DNA of 64,000 bases from Carallia brachiata (Eukaryota; Streptophyta; Magnoliopsida; Malpighiales; Rhizophoraceae): NCBI GenBank assembly GCA_021464245.1, contig JADCRB010000019.1, positions 3,819,370 through 3,883,369 on the forward strand, written 5' to 3'. Made by a program: the position numbers and the translations under genes. Positions 22,715 through 35,400 of the stretch are shown in pieces (position 1 is the stretch's first letter; every line of letters begins with the position of its first letter). The notes beneath the pieces were generated by a model, which did no database searches, had not been told where the DNA came from, and saw only the letters and a list, made by a program, of their open reading frames with translations.

Positions 22715-23607
22715 TCATGTTGATGGGGTCCGCACTGCAAGAACAAGGTCTCCAACTTGAAAAGATCGAGGGCGGACCCTGCGGTTGAACGTGTTGGTGA
22801 GCTTGGTAGCACTCAAGTTGCTGTTGTGCTTCGAGCCTCCTTTCATCGAGGCTTCTAACTCATCCAGACGTAGGCGAGCATTCTTCCTGTGTGAGTCCTT
22901 CCAGAAGCCATGCGCAGGGATGGAATCTGTGTTTCCAACGGCAGTATTGCTTCGACACCGTAGACAAGTGAGTATGGCGTCGCCTGTGTTGGAGTCCGGT
23001 AAGTTGTACGATACGCCCATAATGCCTCCGGAATTCTGTCATGCCAATCTCTTTTGGATTTAGAGACTACCTTCCGCAACAGGTTGCATAAGGTCTTGTT
23101 GAATGCTTCAGCCAAGCCGTTAGCTGGGGCATTGTACATGGATGACTTGTACTGCTTGAACTTGAATTTCTCGCAGAGCTTGTCAATCAAGCTATTGTAG
23201 AACTGCTTGCCATTATCAGTGACAATGAATCGAGGGACTCCATAGCGATAGATCAGTTGAGTCCGGATGAAATTGGCAACATGCTCATTCTTTACCTCTG
23301 TAAGTGGAATGGCTTCAGCCCATTTTGAGAAGTAGTCGGTTGCTGCGAGGATGTACAGGTGACCTAGGAATGACTTTGGCAAGGGCCCCACTAAGTCAAG
23401 ACCCCAAGCTTCAAGCTTCAAAGGGCCATGATGAGACAGTTGGATGTAGTGGCTCCGGTGGTTGATGTATATAATTCGCATGAATTTGACAAGTTTGACA
23501 GGTTTTAGCAAACTCAATTGAATCACGTACCATGGTTGGCCAGTAGTATCCCATCCTTCTGAGTTGGAAGTGCAACTTAGGCCCTGATTGATGTCCGCCA
23601 CAAACAC
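22715..23607 (-). pseudogene. Gypsy integrase (degenerate)
   Basis: The catalytic core is readable: WGLDLVGPLP with the first Asp, VTDNGKQF with the second Asp, and NGLAEAFNKT with the Glu of the D,D-35-E triad. A frame change near 22930-22990 follows at VYGVEAILPLE, and the C-terminal part continues in another frame (RVRPRSFQVGDLVL at about 22800-22740). It joins element DNA into the genome in active relatives; this copy is broken. Confidence 0.9.
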
Positions 23608-24012
23608 CGAATGTGCTTCAGCGAGAGCCTGTTTTGCCTCTTCATTGGCTAGGCAGCGAAGTAAAACTCCATCAAAAGACTTCGATACAGAGCATCCTTG
23701 AGATATATGAAGCGGGGAGCTCGTCGTTGAATTTCTGTTTTATGACGACGATCTTCGGGCAGCTTCCCGTGCTGTAGGTAGTCAATGATTGGTTGGCGCC
23801 AATCCTCGTCCTCCGCGAGACGTACAGATACAGCGTTGGCTGCTGTAGTTTCTTCTCATCCTTCTGTGGCACTATCCATTTTTGGCATACGGCAACAACT
23901 GTAGCCTGGATTTCTGACTTTGCAAGAGAAGTGGCCAGGTTAGCCAACGCGTCTGCCTGAGTGTTTTCTCGTCGAGGCACATGCTCCAAGGTGATGCTTT
24001 CAAATTCATCCA

Positions 24013-25772
24013 TTAGCTGTCGAGCACGTTGATGGTAAGGCAAGGTCCTCTTTCTTCATCATACAATCCTGTAAGTTGGTTGATGACGAGCTGGGAATCT
24101 CCATGGACTTCTATAGTTGGAATCTTCATATCGACAGCCATTTGAAGACCAATGATTAAAGCCTGGTATTCAGCAACATTATTTGAACATAACTCACCGA
24201 GAATGATAGCATATGGTAGTATTTGTCGTTGAGGAGTGACAAACACTATGCCGGCACCAGCACCATCACGCCTTGCTGCACCATCAAAGAACATCGTCCA
24301 TGGTGGCAGTGTCTCAATGTAAAAGACCTCTTCATCTGGAAGATCATCTGTGAACTCCCAATCGAACGGAATAGGGTGATCTGCAAGGAAGTCTGCTAGA
24401 GCTTGTCCTTTGACTGCTTTTTGAGGCACGTAGACAATGTCGTAGCTTTGTAGGATTACTGCCCACTTGGCAAGTCGTCCTGACAAGATTGGTCTAGATA
24501 AGATATATTTGACAGGATCAGCTCTGGCAATGAGACGTACCGTGTGAGCTTGCATGTAGTGCCTCAGCTTGTCAATGGCAAAGAACAGTGCTAGACATGT
24601 CTTTTCAATGGGCGAATAACTCAGCTCCGGACCGTTTAGTGTTCTGCTCAAGTAACAGGGCAACTTCCTTTTCCCTGCTCATTTTTCCTGTGCAAGCAAG
24701 GCTCCCAAAGATCTTTCCTGCGCTGCAATGTAGAGAATCAACGACTTTCCTTGAATTGGAGCACCTAGGACCGGTGGATTGGAAAGGTACTTCTTTATGC
24801 TCTCAAAGGCTTTGCTGCAAGCTTCGTCCCACTCGAAGTTGACATCCCTTCATCAACCGATGGAAAGGTTGACATCTCCCAGCTAAATTGGAGATGAAAC
24901 GGCGAATGTAGGCCAGCTTTCCTTGTAGACTTCGCAGCTCGTGCAGGTTTTTAGGTTCAGGCATCTTTTGAATTGCCTCAACCTTTGACTGATCAACTTC
25001 GATTCCACGATGGCGCACCACGAACCCAAGAAACTTTCCTGATGTGACACCGAATGCGCACTTGAGAGGGTTCATTTTGAGCTGATGCCTCCGAAGTCTT
25101 TCGAACACTGTCTTGAGATCCTCGAGGTGGTCTTTGCGCTTCTTAGTCTTTACAACTAAGTCATCAACATAACATTCTACAATCTTGTGCAGCATGTCAT
25201 CAAAAATTTTTTGCATAGCACGTTGATAAGTGGCGCCAGCATTTTTTAATCCAAACGGCATAACTTTAGCAGTATATACCTTTTGGGGTGCGGAATGCTG
25301 TCAACTCCTCGTCTTCTGGTGCCATTCTGATTTGGTTATAGCCTGAAGAACCATCCATGAAGACAATGCTTCGTGACCCGTTGTTGCATCGACTGTGATC
25401 TCCGTTATGGGCAACGGAAAGTCATCTTTCGGGCAGGCCTTGTTAAGATCTCGAAAATCAACACATACCCTCAACTGTCCATTCTTCTTTCTTACCGGGA
25501 CAATGTTGGCAATCCACGTTGGGTAGGTGACCTCTCGGATGAAGCCGCATTGATCAGCTTGTTCACCTCCTCCTCGATTTGTGGAATGAGTTCCGGGCGG
25601 AACCGTCGTTGTGGCTGCTTGACAGAACGACACCCTTCTTTACTGCTAGACGATGCACCGCAATTTTTGGGTCAAGTCCAGGCATTTCTTTGTAACTCCA
25701 TGCGAACACGTCCCTGTATTGACTTAATACCTGAACATATTCTTGCTCTTCTGCAGTAAGTAAGTAAAGCAC
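24013..25772 (-). pseudogene. Gypsy reverse transcriptase and RNase H (degenerate)
   Basis: Reverse transcriptase blocks in order on the minus strand: WSYKEMPGLDP (25700s), VRKKNGQLRVCVDFRDLN (25500-25440), MPFGLKNAGATYQ (25261 on), and the active-site YVDD at about 25165. Then the connection region, and RNase H with FFDGAARRDGAGAG near 24300-24255 and VHGDSQLVINQLTG near 24110; the tail VPRRENTQADALANLA is in another frame (23985-23930). At least four frameshifts or stops separate these pieces, for example near 25620, 25340, 24840 and 24680, so no functional polyprotein can be made. Confidence 0.92.
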
Positions 25773-26066
25773 TTACAAATGTAGGTCGAGGATCTTCCGG
25801 AGAGCCAAGATTGACCTCCTTGAGTTCATCAACAGTTGCTTGGCCACCATCTTCAAGTTCCGGGGGAGCCTCCTTCACTTCACCATCTGATGAGTCGGAA
25901 TCAGCCTCCTCGCTAATTGTGACATGAAATGCAGAACCTCTGACTTCACCTTCTTTGTTTGACTGGATAAGCCTGTCTTGTTTGGTGGTGGTGGTGATGG
26001 CACGTGCATCAGCTGCTCGGCTTCGGCTCTTTAGCGTGATCCGCACAGGTGACTTCTCCTGATAGC

Positions 26067-27631
26067 CTAAGCCAGGTCGGGACTGTGATGTTTGAGAAGC
26101 GGCGCCATGTGTGGACGGCAGCGTACCCATTGTGCTCGGGTTTGAAAGTCATAGCCCGCCTTTGCCAAAAGCTTGTATGCATTAGGATCAAATCCTTCAT
26201 GTGTTCTTCTTTCTGGAAGTGAGCCGCCTTCGACTGCCCCCGTGTGTGGTTTGACGAAGCCTTTTAATGGTTTTGAAGACAAAACCGGCTCAATCTTTGG
26301 TATCGGCAGAGTGTAAGTCTCCTTCAGGTTGTGCAGCTCCTTTGTTTTGGGTTGGCTATGTCCTTGCTCCTGTTTAAGATCAATACAATAAGAGAAAGGG
26401 GGTTGACCTTCTGAGCGTCGTGACTTCGGCACATAGCGTAGGACTGGAGTGGAGCTTGAAGATGCAACATCCTTCGGACGAAGTTCAGCAGGCTGTGGCA
26501 GCTTTTCATTTGTTGGAGCCTGGGGTTGGGCATTGGCAGGTTCTTCGACAGCTTTTCCCTTTTTGTGGATGCCCCCAGTCCAAGTAGCTTTTGATGGAAT
26601 GATCTCCGGATTGTCTGTGTCGGTGTAGACTGCATCCGCCAAATGTGATTCAGCATCATCGAACGGCTTTAAGTCAGCATTGACCTTTTGAACGCCACCA
26701 TTGTAGTACTTGAAGCACTGATGCAGGCTTGAGAGCACAACTCCATTTCCATGAATCCACGGTCGTCCTAGCAACATCTTATATGTGGTACGTGCATCAT
26801 CACGTGAAATAGAGTGCTAGAAGTGAGATTACCGATAGTTAGCTCCAAGCGAATCATCCCAATTGCTTTCTGTCCTCCTTGATTAAAGCCATGAATCATC
26901 AAGCGGCTGTCTGATAATTCATCAACACCGATGCCGAGCTCCTTTATGGTGGATTTTGGGATAATATTGACTGCTGAACCATCGTCGATCAGAATACGTC
27001 GGACCTTCTGTTCTCTCACATAGCCTGATACATACAGCGGCCGATTGTGGGGTTTGGACCCCAGCAGGAGATCCTCATCTGAAAATGAGATAGCAGAGTA
27101 ACATCCGACGTGATTTTGGTCCGTCTGCTCCGCTGAGTTAGAATCATTTGATGGCTGTGATTCAGCTGAGGTCTGGAGAGTATTGCTGACTTGATTTTGC
27201 CACACTTCTGTTGATTGCAAAGCTATAAACAGCTGAGGGTTAGCAAGAAGGGTTTGGAGAGCTTCATATACCTTCTCCGTTGTCGACTTTTTGTTGTCGA
27301 GCAGCTCCTCCTTATGGTGTGCCGCCTCTTCTGATGGATTTGAAGTGATGGTGGTTTGGTTTGCTGAGGTTACGCCTTCTTGGTCCAGAATGATTTTATT
27401 CTGGCTCTTGAGCTTCATGATTAGCTCCTTCAGGACGAAACACTTCTTGGTTGGATGACTTACTATCTGGTGATATTTGCAGAATCTCGGATTGCTGACT
27501 CGATCCTTTTCATTCGGCCGCTTGCACTCTGGGAGTTCGATCAGCTTCGCCTCCAAGAGTTGTTCAAGAATGTCGAGGACGTCTGAGTCGGGGAATGGAT
27601 ACTGCTTCTGCTCCAATTCTCGTAATGTCAC
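26067..27631 (-). pseudogene. Gypsy gag end and aspartic protease region
   Basis: 27631-26768 is open for 287 codons: a zinc-binding motif of Cys-x2-His-x4-His-x4-Cys form (CKYHQIVSHPTKKC), a Glu/Ser-rich linker, then the protease core RRILIDDGSAVNII with the Asp-Gly-Ser loop. After a one-base shift the protease end LLGRPWIHGNGVV continues at 26777, followed by a long hydrophilic spacer to about 26067. This arrangement is usual for Tat-type Gypsy elements. Confidence 0.85.
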
Positions 27632-27639
27632 CTTCCGCC

Positions 27640-28572
27640 TTTCCTGTTGTTTTGGCTGAGTTATTTGAGTCGGAGGATTTACCTTAGCTTTTGGCGCCCA
27701 CTTTTACTGGTACGGCTTCAACAGTCATCGCTTCTTTTCCTTTTTCGGAGCTGTTGGGTTTCTTAATCTCCCTTCTGCCCCCTTACTGGTCCAACTGGAT
27801 GGGAACTGTGCCTCCGGAAGTTTGGATGCTTATCTCCATATCATGTGCGCGGGTCGCCAATTCTTCGAAGGTTCGGGGTTTGACACCCTGCAGGATGTAT
27901 AATAGCTCTCAATACATTCCGTGGATGCACATCTCTACGGCAGAAGTCTCCGTCAAGCGATCTTTGCAGTCCAAGCTAACTTTGAGTGCTGGTAAGCTCC
28001 ATCATACTTACCATCCTTTGAGTGCTGAAAAATTTGTTGAGGAACTCTCGTTGTAGCTGCTCCCAACTGTCGATCGATTCTGGTTCAAGATTTATGAATC
28101 ATGTGAAAGCGATCTCCCTGAGTGAACGAACGAACTGCTTCACCAAGAGATCTTCGTAAGTCCCTGCGTTGTTGCAGGTTTCAACGAAGTGGGCGATGTG
28201 CTGTTTGGGATCGCCTCGTCCGTCGAATTGTTGAAATTTGGGCGGCTGGTAGCCCAGAGGCATGTTGAGACTTTCGATCCGTCTAGTGTACGGTTTGACG
28301 TACATCTGTGATCCTTGGAAGGATGTAGCTTGTTGCAGGCGGATCGTATTAGCTATCATTTCCTGCAATTGTTGAACAGATAGCGAAGCTACATAATTTG
28401 AGGGCGGCAGCTGTGTAGAACTACCTGGTCGCTTTTCTGCAGTGAAGACGTCGGCTGGTGTGGCTTCTGGAGTGAAACCGGGTGGATATGGTTGCTCCTC
28501 GCGGATCTCGGAATCAATTTGGATCGGGACTTTTCCTTTGAGAGCGGCGATCTGTTGATCTTTTTCCTCCAC
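27640..28572 (-). pseudogene. Gypsy gag (capsid), frameshifted
   Basis: The open part 28572-28099 includes a heptad-like N-terminus, a Pro/Glu-rich stretch and the gag core LGYQPPKFQQFDGRGDP ... HIAHFVETCNNAGTY. The rest of the capsid fold (EFLNKFFSTQRM, SLDCKDRLTETSAVEMC) can be read further on in shifted frames to about 27640. Gag packages element RNA in active relatives. Confidence 0.85.
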
Positions 28573-28576
28573 GACT

Positions 28577-29215
28577 CTAATCAGCTACAAAATTTTGTTC
28601 TCCAACTCTGAAATCCTTTCTTCTGTACTGGTTGTGTTGGTCATGATGACGGCAACAGATGAGACTCCACGAAAGACTGGGGGAGAAAGCTCTTCTGATT
28701 TTTCTGTGTGGATTTCTACATAATGAGTTGGATTCTGTTGAGCGGGCTTTGTCGTGTTGCCCCCGACTTCGATCGGGGTGGGTGATCGACTTCTCCATGC
28801 AGCAAGAGAGTCAGGGGAGAGTTCCTGTTATTGTGCAAACTGTGGACTCTCCGTTTCAATATTTTGTCGGGTTTGGACGGCAAGAAATTGTGTCCGTCCC
28901 CGGATTTCTAAACCTGCGTACCCAGGTATGGTAGTTGATGTAGACAATGGAGCCGTTGCCTTTTTGTTTGGTACCGGCAACTGTACTTCTTTTTGGTGTC
29001 ATTTGATGTGCTGAACACTTGTAAATTTTTTTTTTTCACTTTTTTTTTTACCTTTTCCGTCTTTTTCTCTATTTTGTCTTTTTCTCTTTTTCTTTTTTCT
29101 TTTTTTTTCCTTCTCGGTTCTTTTCTTTTTTCCGTTTTTTTTTCTTTTTCTTTTTTTCTTTTCTCTGCTGCTTCTTTTTGGGTTTTTTTTTTGTTTTTTT
29201 TTTAAGGAACAAGAG
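28577..29215 (-). repeat. Gypsy leader with long polypurine/polypyrimidine tract
   Basis: Between 5' LTR and gag. 29028-29208 is almost pure T/C on + (A/G on the element strand), a 180-nt purine tract. 28577-28798 is an open frame on the minus strand without known domain, perhaps the gag N-terminus. Confidence 0.6.
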
Positions 29216-29230
29216 ATGGGAGGTGAAGAG

Positions 29231-29248
29231 GTCCCAACGAACGTGCCA
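29231..29248 (-). promoter_or_regulatory. Putative primer-binding site
   Basis: On the minus strand TGGCACGTTCGTTGGGAC lies six bases inside the 5' LTR, where a tRNA 3' end (ACCA) would pair. The TGG start fits; the exact tRNA was not identified. Confidence 0.55.
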
Positions 29249-29254
29249 AATATT

Positions 29255-30119
29255 TGTAACGGGTAAATTTCGATTCTAAAACAATTAAACTCGAAAATAC
29301 AAAAACAAATTACAATAAACAATTGTAAAATAAAAGAAAATTTACGTGGGGTCGATCTCCGTAGATCTTCCGATTAGTGTTCCTTTTTTGACTCCGTCAA
29401 GGGCTGCACGAGCTTGATCTTGACAGAAATAATTTCGACAGCTTTATCTTGAACTGGGTAGATTGAAATCGAATCTGATTTGGACGTTTTGACTACGGTT
29501 AAGAACCACAGAGACCTGATCTGAGCCGATCTGGCTTAATTTCACTGAGAGTCGAAGAGACTTGTTCTCGGATGAGCTGCCTGAATTTTGCTGAGGGCCG
29601 TATGAGACTTAATCCCAGCTGGATTTGTAATAATTTGATATTTTTAGATCTATATTCTCATAAATTCAGATCTAGAGCGATCCAAGAATATAAACCTAAA
29701 AATAACTTTAGAAATGGAAACAACAAATTTTTTGGGGTTTACCCCTGAAATATCTCTCAAAAAGGAGTTAGAAGAGTATACTGCAGAGTAAAAGCACGTA
29801 GGAAAAGAAGAAATTTTCTTGAGAGATTTTCAAAATTTTCTTTTTCTCTCAAATTCTCTAGATTTTTCTATTTACAGATTTGTTGAATCTGTTTTGAACT
29901 GAGGGGCAGTGGCCTATTTATAAGGTTTACTCTCTCGTGTGCAACATGCATGTGAGATAAGTCTGCTTTTCCGTGTGAAAGCATGCGTGTGAAAGGAATA
30001 AGTCGACTTTTCCGTGTGAAAGCATACATGCGAAAGGAATAAGTCGACTTTTCCGTGTGAAAGCATACGTGCAAAAGGAATAAGTCGACTTTTGACTTTT
30101 TTTTTTTTTAATGTTTACA
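29255..30119 (-). repeat. 5' LTR of the Gypsy element
   Basis: Begins TGTAACGGGTAAATTTC on + and ends AATGTTTACA; partner of 19597-20493 but 32 bp shorter, mainly because its internal GTGTGAAAGCAT...GTCGACTTTT array has one copy less. A minus-strand TATA box stands at 29915-29922 (as TATTTATA on +). Confidence 0.95.
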
Positions 30120-32321
30120 GCAACAATTAAATGTCTACTGTACAGTCATAATAATCGAGTGATTACAAGAAAATCTGAACAGATATATTATTAAATATGT
30201 TTATGCTACTAATCAAGTGATTATAGGTATAGTTTTTTTTTTTTGATGCTGACAATGGAACTAAGGAAGAGGAAAAAAGAAAAGAAAAAACTATTCACCA
30301 CGAGGGTGGCTTATACTCATAGTATCAGCTTGCAACAAAGGGATAATTTCAGGTGGGGAGAGTTCCAGAGTTTGAGAGGTTAAGAAGTAATACATCTGAG
30401 ATTGACCATGAAGTCTTTACAGTACTTTTCTTTTCGAGAGTGTGTTACAGTTTGTAGTTTCATGGAAACTTCAACATGCGATTACATTATGCGTACGAGG
30501 AGATTTCTAATTTGACTCATATTTTCTGATGAATATAACTTATTCATTATTTTAAATCACACAATGAGTGTAGTCTACTTAAAATAAACAAATAGAAAAA
30601 TATTTATGTGATATAAGATCGTGAGTGAGTTTTACTCACTAAAAATAGAGTAAAATTAGTAAGTATTCTTTTAAAAAACAAAAACCAAAACAAAAACAAA
30701 AACAAAAGCAAAAGCAAAAGCAAAAGCTCTAAGAAGTTCTAAAGAAAGCCATGTGCTTGGCAAATGAGGCTGAACATGACGGAACGTAAACTTTAATTAC
30801 AATTATTCTATGTTTGCTGTCTCAATGGGACGAGACTAACTATGTAAATAATTAACACAAAGTAATCATAACCCCGTCTTAATTCTTTTGTATGCATTAA
30901 TCTCTTTTAATCATTATCTGACCAATCAGTGGTAGTCTATGAATTGCCTAGCAAATTCAAAACAATTTGTGGATTAAAAATCTATTTAACCCGAAAAATA
31001 TTACTGTGGGTTTTAGTTCAATTAGCTAACGACTCTGGTGCTTTACAAATTTATAGTATATAATCTATATATATATTAAGTATATAAAGCAAAAAAAAAT
31101 CTCAACTTTTTTCTCTATACTATGTAACAACCTCTCATAAATGCATAAATTAAAAATAATAAAATACCTTAATTATAGTTATCAAAATTCTATTACAATT
31201 AAAATTAGAATTTTATAAATTAATTAATGTAAATTTAATCATAATCAAACAAAGATTCTATTAATTTACATAATACAAATGTACAGTGGGAATGGGGAAA
31301 CGCAAAGTATTCACCAAAATACAACAAGGAGAAAATTAGAAGGATATTGAAATGAACTATAGAATAGCTATAGGTAGTAGATTAACTATAGAATAGTTAT
31401 AGATAGAAGAATGTTTTTTTAGTCATTTTTTTTAAAAAAAATTTAAAATCAAGACTCAAAAAAATACTAAGTAAATTTAGGGTACACTAGTTATATTGAG
31501 GATTTAATTCTGAAAAAAATTAAATTATTTTTTTTTTTGAGACTTAACTCATTTTTTATGACAATTTATGATTATTTCTTATGTTTCTGGGATTCATACA
31601 ATAAATGCCATGCGTGCACACAAACTATTTTCAAGATTAAACCTAACTTTGGAACTGGTCATCGAAAGCCTACTGATAAAGTAATACAATTAAGAAAGAA
31701 TTGAGACAAGTGTTACTATTCAACATTGTCGCATCGTTTTCATGTAGAGGCGCACGTGGAATTGTTATCTTATCCATCCTTTCTGTCTTCAGAAAACTTG
31801 CTTCTCACGCACGTCTTCAAAATTTGGAAATTGGACAACGTGCTTGAATTAGTTAACTGCTACGTACAATTCTACTACAGACCACGTCCTACAGTAGACT
31901 TGCCAATATGGCTTCAGAAGAGCTTTATAAAGCTAATTCCTGATTGGAAAAAAGTTGGTGTGCACTCAGAAAGGATACTAAAATTGGAGGGTTTACATAT
32001 GAATATTTATTATTATTCTTTTTTTTCAAAAAGAATTTGAAGAATTTTTTTTTTTAAATTTAAGGGTTTAAGATATAGAATTTGGAATTCAACAATTATA
32101 ATTTAAGGAAATACGCATTCAAATTTAAAGTTTAAATTTGATAAATATAATAATATGTATTGGAGTGCAACTCGGTGTATTGCGTACCCCTAGTTGCACC
32201 CTTCCCAATTTGCGGCCTCCCTGATTTTCCAATTTCTCACAAGAAAGTTCCCAAGCTGTTTCCAAAATGGGCTGAAGGATACAGACATACCCTCTGACTT
32301 TCTAATTAGAATTTTTTGTAA
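30120..32321. other. AT-rich intergenic DNA between Gypsy element and first patatin gene
   Basis: No gene is recognised. Noted: a (CAAAAA/CAAAAG)n run at 30675-30728 and an AT-rich segment at about 30530-30660 that recurs at other places (near 32880-32990, 34400-34510 and 44520-44650). An open frame at 31726-32040 has no family resemblance. Confidence 0.5.
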
Positions 32322-32348
32322 CACGTGACAAAAAAGGTGCTATAAATA
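32322..32348 (+). promoter_or_regulatory. Core promoter of the first patatin-like gene
   Basis: A G-box core CACGTG (32322-32327) and a TATA box TATAAATA (32341-32348) stand 135-160 bp before the ATG at 32483. Spacing would give a leader of about 105-110 nt. Confidence 0.55.
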
Positions 32349-32482
32349 TGTGCTTGACGTCTTGATGATGCATCTGGGATTTGGAACTTTGATACAGAAA
32401 ATAATCCATTGATCGACTTGTGCACATATCCCCCCTCGACACATCCTTACATATTAGCATTTCATTTGATCTTTTGTGTCCA

Positions 32483-35400
32483 ATGGAGAAAGCGCCATCA
32501 TCACTCCGTGAAAAGAAGTCCCTAACATGTGGAAACTTGATCACCATTCTTAGCATTGATGGGGGTGGTGTTAGAGGCATCATCCCATCGGTGATTCTTG
32601 CTTACCTTGAAGCACAACTTCAGGTACAAAATAATATCATGCAATTTTGATACACACCCCCCCCCCCCCCCCCTCCCCAAAAAAAAAAGATACCATGCAA
32701 TTTTTCTAACTAGCAAGCATATATATTAATATTAGGAAATATGTCTTGGTCTCTGATTTAGCTATCAGTATTACCATATATTTAATGAGTAATTAAATAT
32801 ATAGTAATGTTATGCTATGCATGGATAGGTGTGCATATGGTGCATCTTTTTCTTTTTTCTTGTTTTAACTCACCTTTTTTTATAAATATAACTAATTCGT
32901 AATCATATACAATACAATAAGTGCAATATATTTTAAAATAAATTTATGTAGTATAAGATTATAATTGAGTTATACTTAAAAAAAAAAAGGTAAAAATAGC
33001 AAGTAGATGGCCATATAACTTTTGTTGGATGAGATTCTAGCTGAAAACAAATTTGGCATAAATTGGGGCCATATGGATCAGGAGCTGGATGGCGAGGATG
33101 CAAGACTTGCAGACTACTTCGATGTGATTGCTGGGACAAGCACAGGTGGTCTCATAACCGCAATGTTAGCTGCTCCAAATGAACAAAACCGTCCTCTCTT
33201 CGGTGCCAAAGACATCACTGCCTTCTATCTTCAGCACTGTCCAAAAATTTTTCCCCAAAAGCGGTAAACCTATAACTCTTGATAGTGAACAGACCCATAT
33301 ATGCGCGTACCTTTTTTTTTTTTTTTTGGAAATAAAAAATGGGAAATAGGCATAGTACCCCACAATTTCATTTGGACAGAGGCACGAAGTGACCGATAAT
33401 TACAACAATTCTCACATTAGCTGTGAGCCGTAACCTTCATGGCCCCTCTTTTACACCATCTAAATTGTATAGCTAATTGCTACTATAAAGCGGTGGTATG
33501 TGCAAACAATTAAATTCTATGGAAGTGATCATAACTAATATGGTTTGGTTTCAATTGGCAGAGGTGTTCTGGGGTCATTGAGAAAAACAGTTTAAAGCCT
33601 AAATGGACCCAGTATGATGGGAAATACCTGGACAAACTGGTAAGGGATAAGCTAGGAGAGACTCGGCTAATCGACGCTTTGACTCATGTCGTGATCCCTA
33701 CTTTCGACATCAGGCACTTGCAGCCGATGATCTTCTCTAATTATAAGGTACTTTCTCCTTTCCCTTCGTCCATATTTCTCAAGCTGAAAAGCTGCATGTC
33801 TTGAAGGCTATCATTCTCAAGTGGATACATATTTCTCCAATGATTTTCTAATTATTAGCTAACACAAGAAAGTTAGTTTTTGAGCTTCAATGCACTTGAA
33901 ATCAACAATTTTAACCAAAAAACGGACAATTCATAATTTAACTTTCACTATCTAGTACAGCTTTTGTAAATGCTAAAGAGTATATAAAGTACAAGAGTTA
34001 ACGGCATTTGTATATGTATGGATTTATCACTTCCTAACTAAAACTTATAGATGGCTACGGTTTACAAGGAATTATTCGATAGAATATCAGATTAGTACTT
34101 CAGTTTCATCGTGTCATTTCCCAGTTCCTAGTCGAATCTAGCTTGAGCCAGATGCTGTTTATTAACAGCTTAAAATTTTATTTATTTATTTATTTTTGTC
34201 AAGGTATAAAGTTTAAGTCGTTATGACTTATGAGGCACGGTGGTTGAGAGGCTTGCCTTTCAAATACTAGGGTTAGGGGATGAGTTTAACTCTCATCAAC
34301 CTCACTCTCTCTTTCCTTCATACATTCATTAAGACTCTATGGCTTATGAGGTTCTAGTTAGTGAGTTAGCTATTTTCACTTATTTTTTTTTATAATTATA
34401 ATTTACTTATATAAATTTATTTTATCTATTTTTAATTTTAAATAAATTATATTTATTATATTATGTAAAATTATGAGTATTACATATAAAAATGAGTGAG
34501 ATTAAAAATCCTTTCTTCTAACTATGGATTAAGTCATTCATTAAAATCAACTTTACTTTTTTTTTTTTATGTTTTTATTGTAATGCATGCTTTCACACTT
34601 ACCGGGAAAAGGAGTGCATTTTATCGGTTTTCTATTTTAATCAATAGCAGATTCATTGAATCTTATCAAAAAACATAAAAAAAAAAAAAGTTTACTTATA
34701 AAAAAAAAATAGTTAGCAGTGCAACAATACCCTCCCCTATTTTGCAAATTTCCTCAAGCTCTAAATTATGGGTGTCCTTATACGATTTCATCCTCTAAAC
34801 GTAAAGTCAGAACAAATAATTTTACTAATAATATGTGCATGGCTGGAAGCATTAAAAACCTTCAAATTCAATTACTTGGGTCTTCGCTGGATATCATACG
34901 AGCTTTTTTTTTTTTTTATAATTTTTTTAGACATAGACCAACTGGTAACAAGAGAGAAGAGAAATAATTAGGAATTGAAAATTTGAACTCTTTACCTCTC
35001 ACTTACTGCCATATTAGTAATATTTTTTAAACTACAAGTTCACGAGCGGTTACAACACAAGCTTATTAATAAAATGAGATGAAAAAGTTATTCTATTACG
35101 TAACATAAGCTAACTAATCCAAGCTCCTGCAGCTCAAGAAAGCTCCGTGCTTAAATGCTAAACTGGCAGACATATGTGTCAGCACCTCGGCGGCTCCTAC
35201 TTATCTTCCCGCTCGCTTCTTCAAGAACACAGATTGGAAAGGATATGTCAAAGAATTTCATCTGATTGATGGGGGCGTCGCTGCAAATAATCCGGTATAA
35301 AATTGGTGTCTACGTTTACTCTTTCTCTGTTTTTAAGAATTTGATTAGCGTACTTAACCTTTTTATTCCCCCTTTAAATTTTCCAGACATTAGTTGCAAT

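Larger units (their letters stand above)
19597..30119 (-). mobile_element. Ty3/Gypsy LTR retrotransposon (Tat-like), full structure, decayed, with captured WOX gene
   Basis: Two TG...CA long terminal repeats (19597-20493 and 29255-30119) bound a minus-strand element. Flanks ACAAC (19592-19596) and GCAAC (30120-30124) look like a 5-bp target duplication with one change. Reading right to left: 5' LTR, primer-binding region, gag, protease, reverse transcriptase, RNase H, integrase, an extra homeobox gene, 3' untranslated stretch, 3' LTR. Order PR-RT-RH-IN and a long stretch after integrase fit Gypsy of the Tat group; this placement is inferred. Many frameshifts and stops in gag and pol mean it cannot act alone. 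Over the first 130 nt the LTRs differ at roughly ten positions, so the insertion is not recent. It carries no intron. Confidence 0.95.

Noticed and set aside
25373..25759. 128-codon + strand ORF
   Set aside because: Antisense to the reverse transcriptase of the Gypsy element; no independent domain.
27691..28056. 121-codon + strand ORF in the Gypsy element
   Set aside because: Lies antisense to readable gag sequence in shifted minus-strand frames.
28993..29322. Lys/Arg-rich and Phe/Ser-rich ORFs
   Set aside because: Translations of the purine/pyrimidine tract in the Gypsy leader; not genes.
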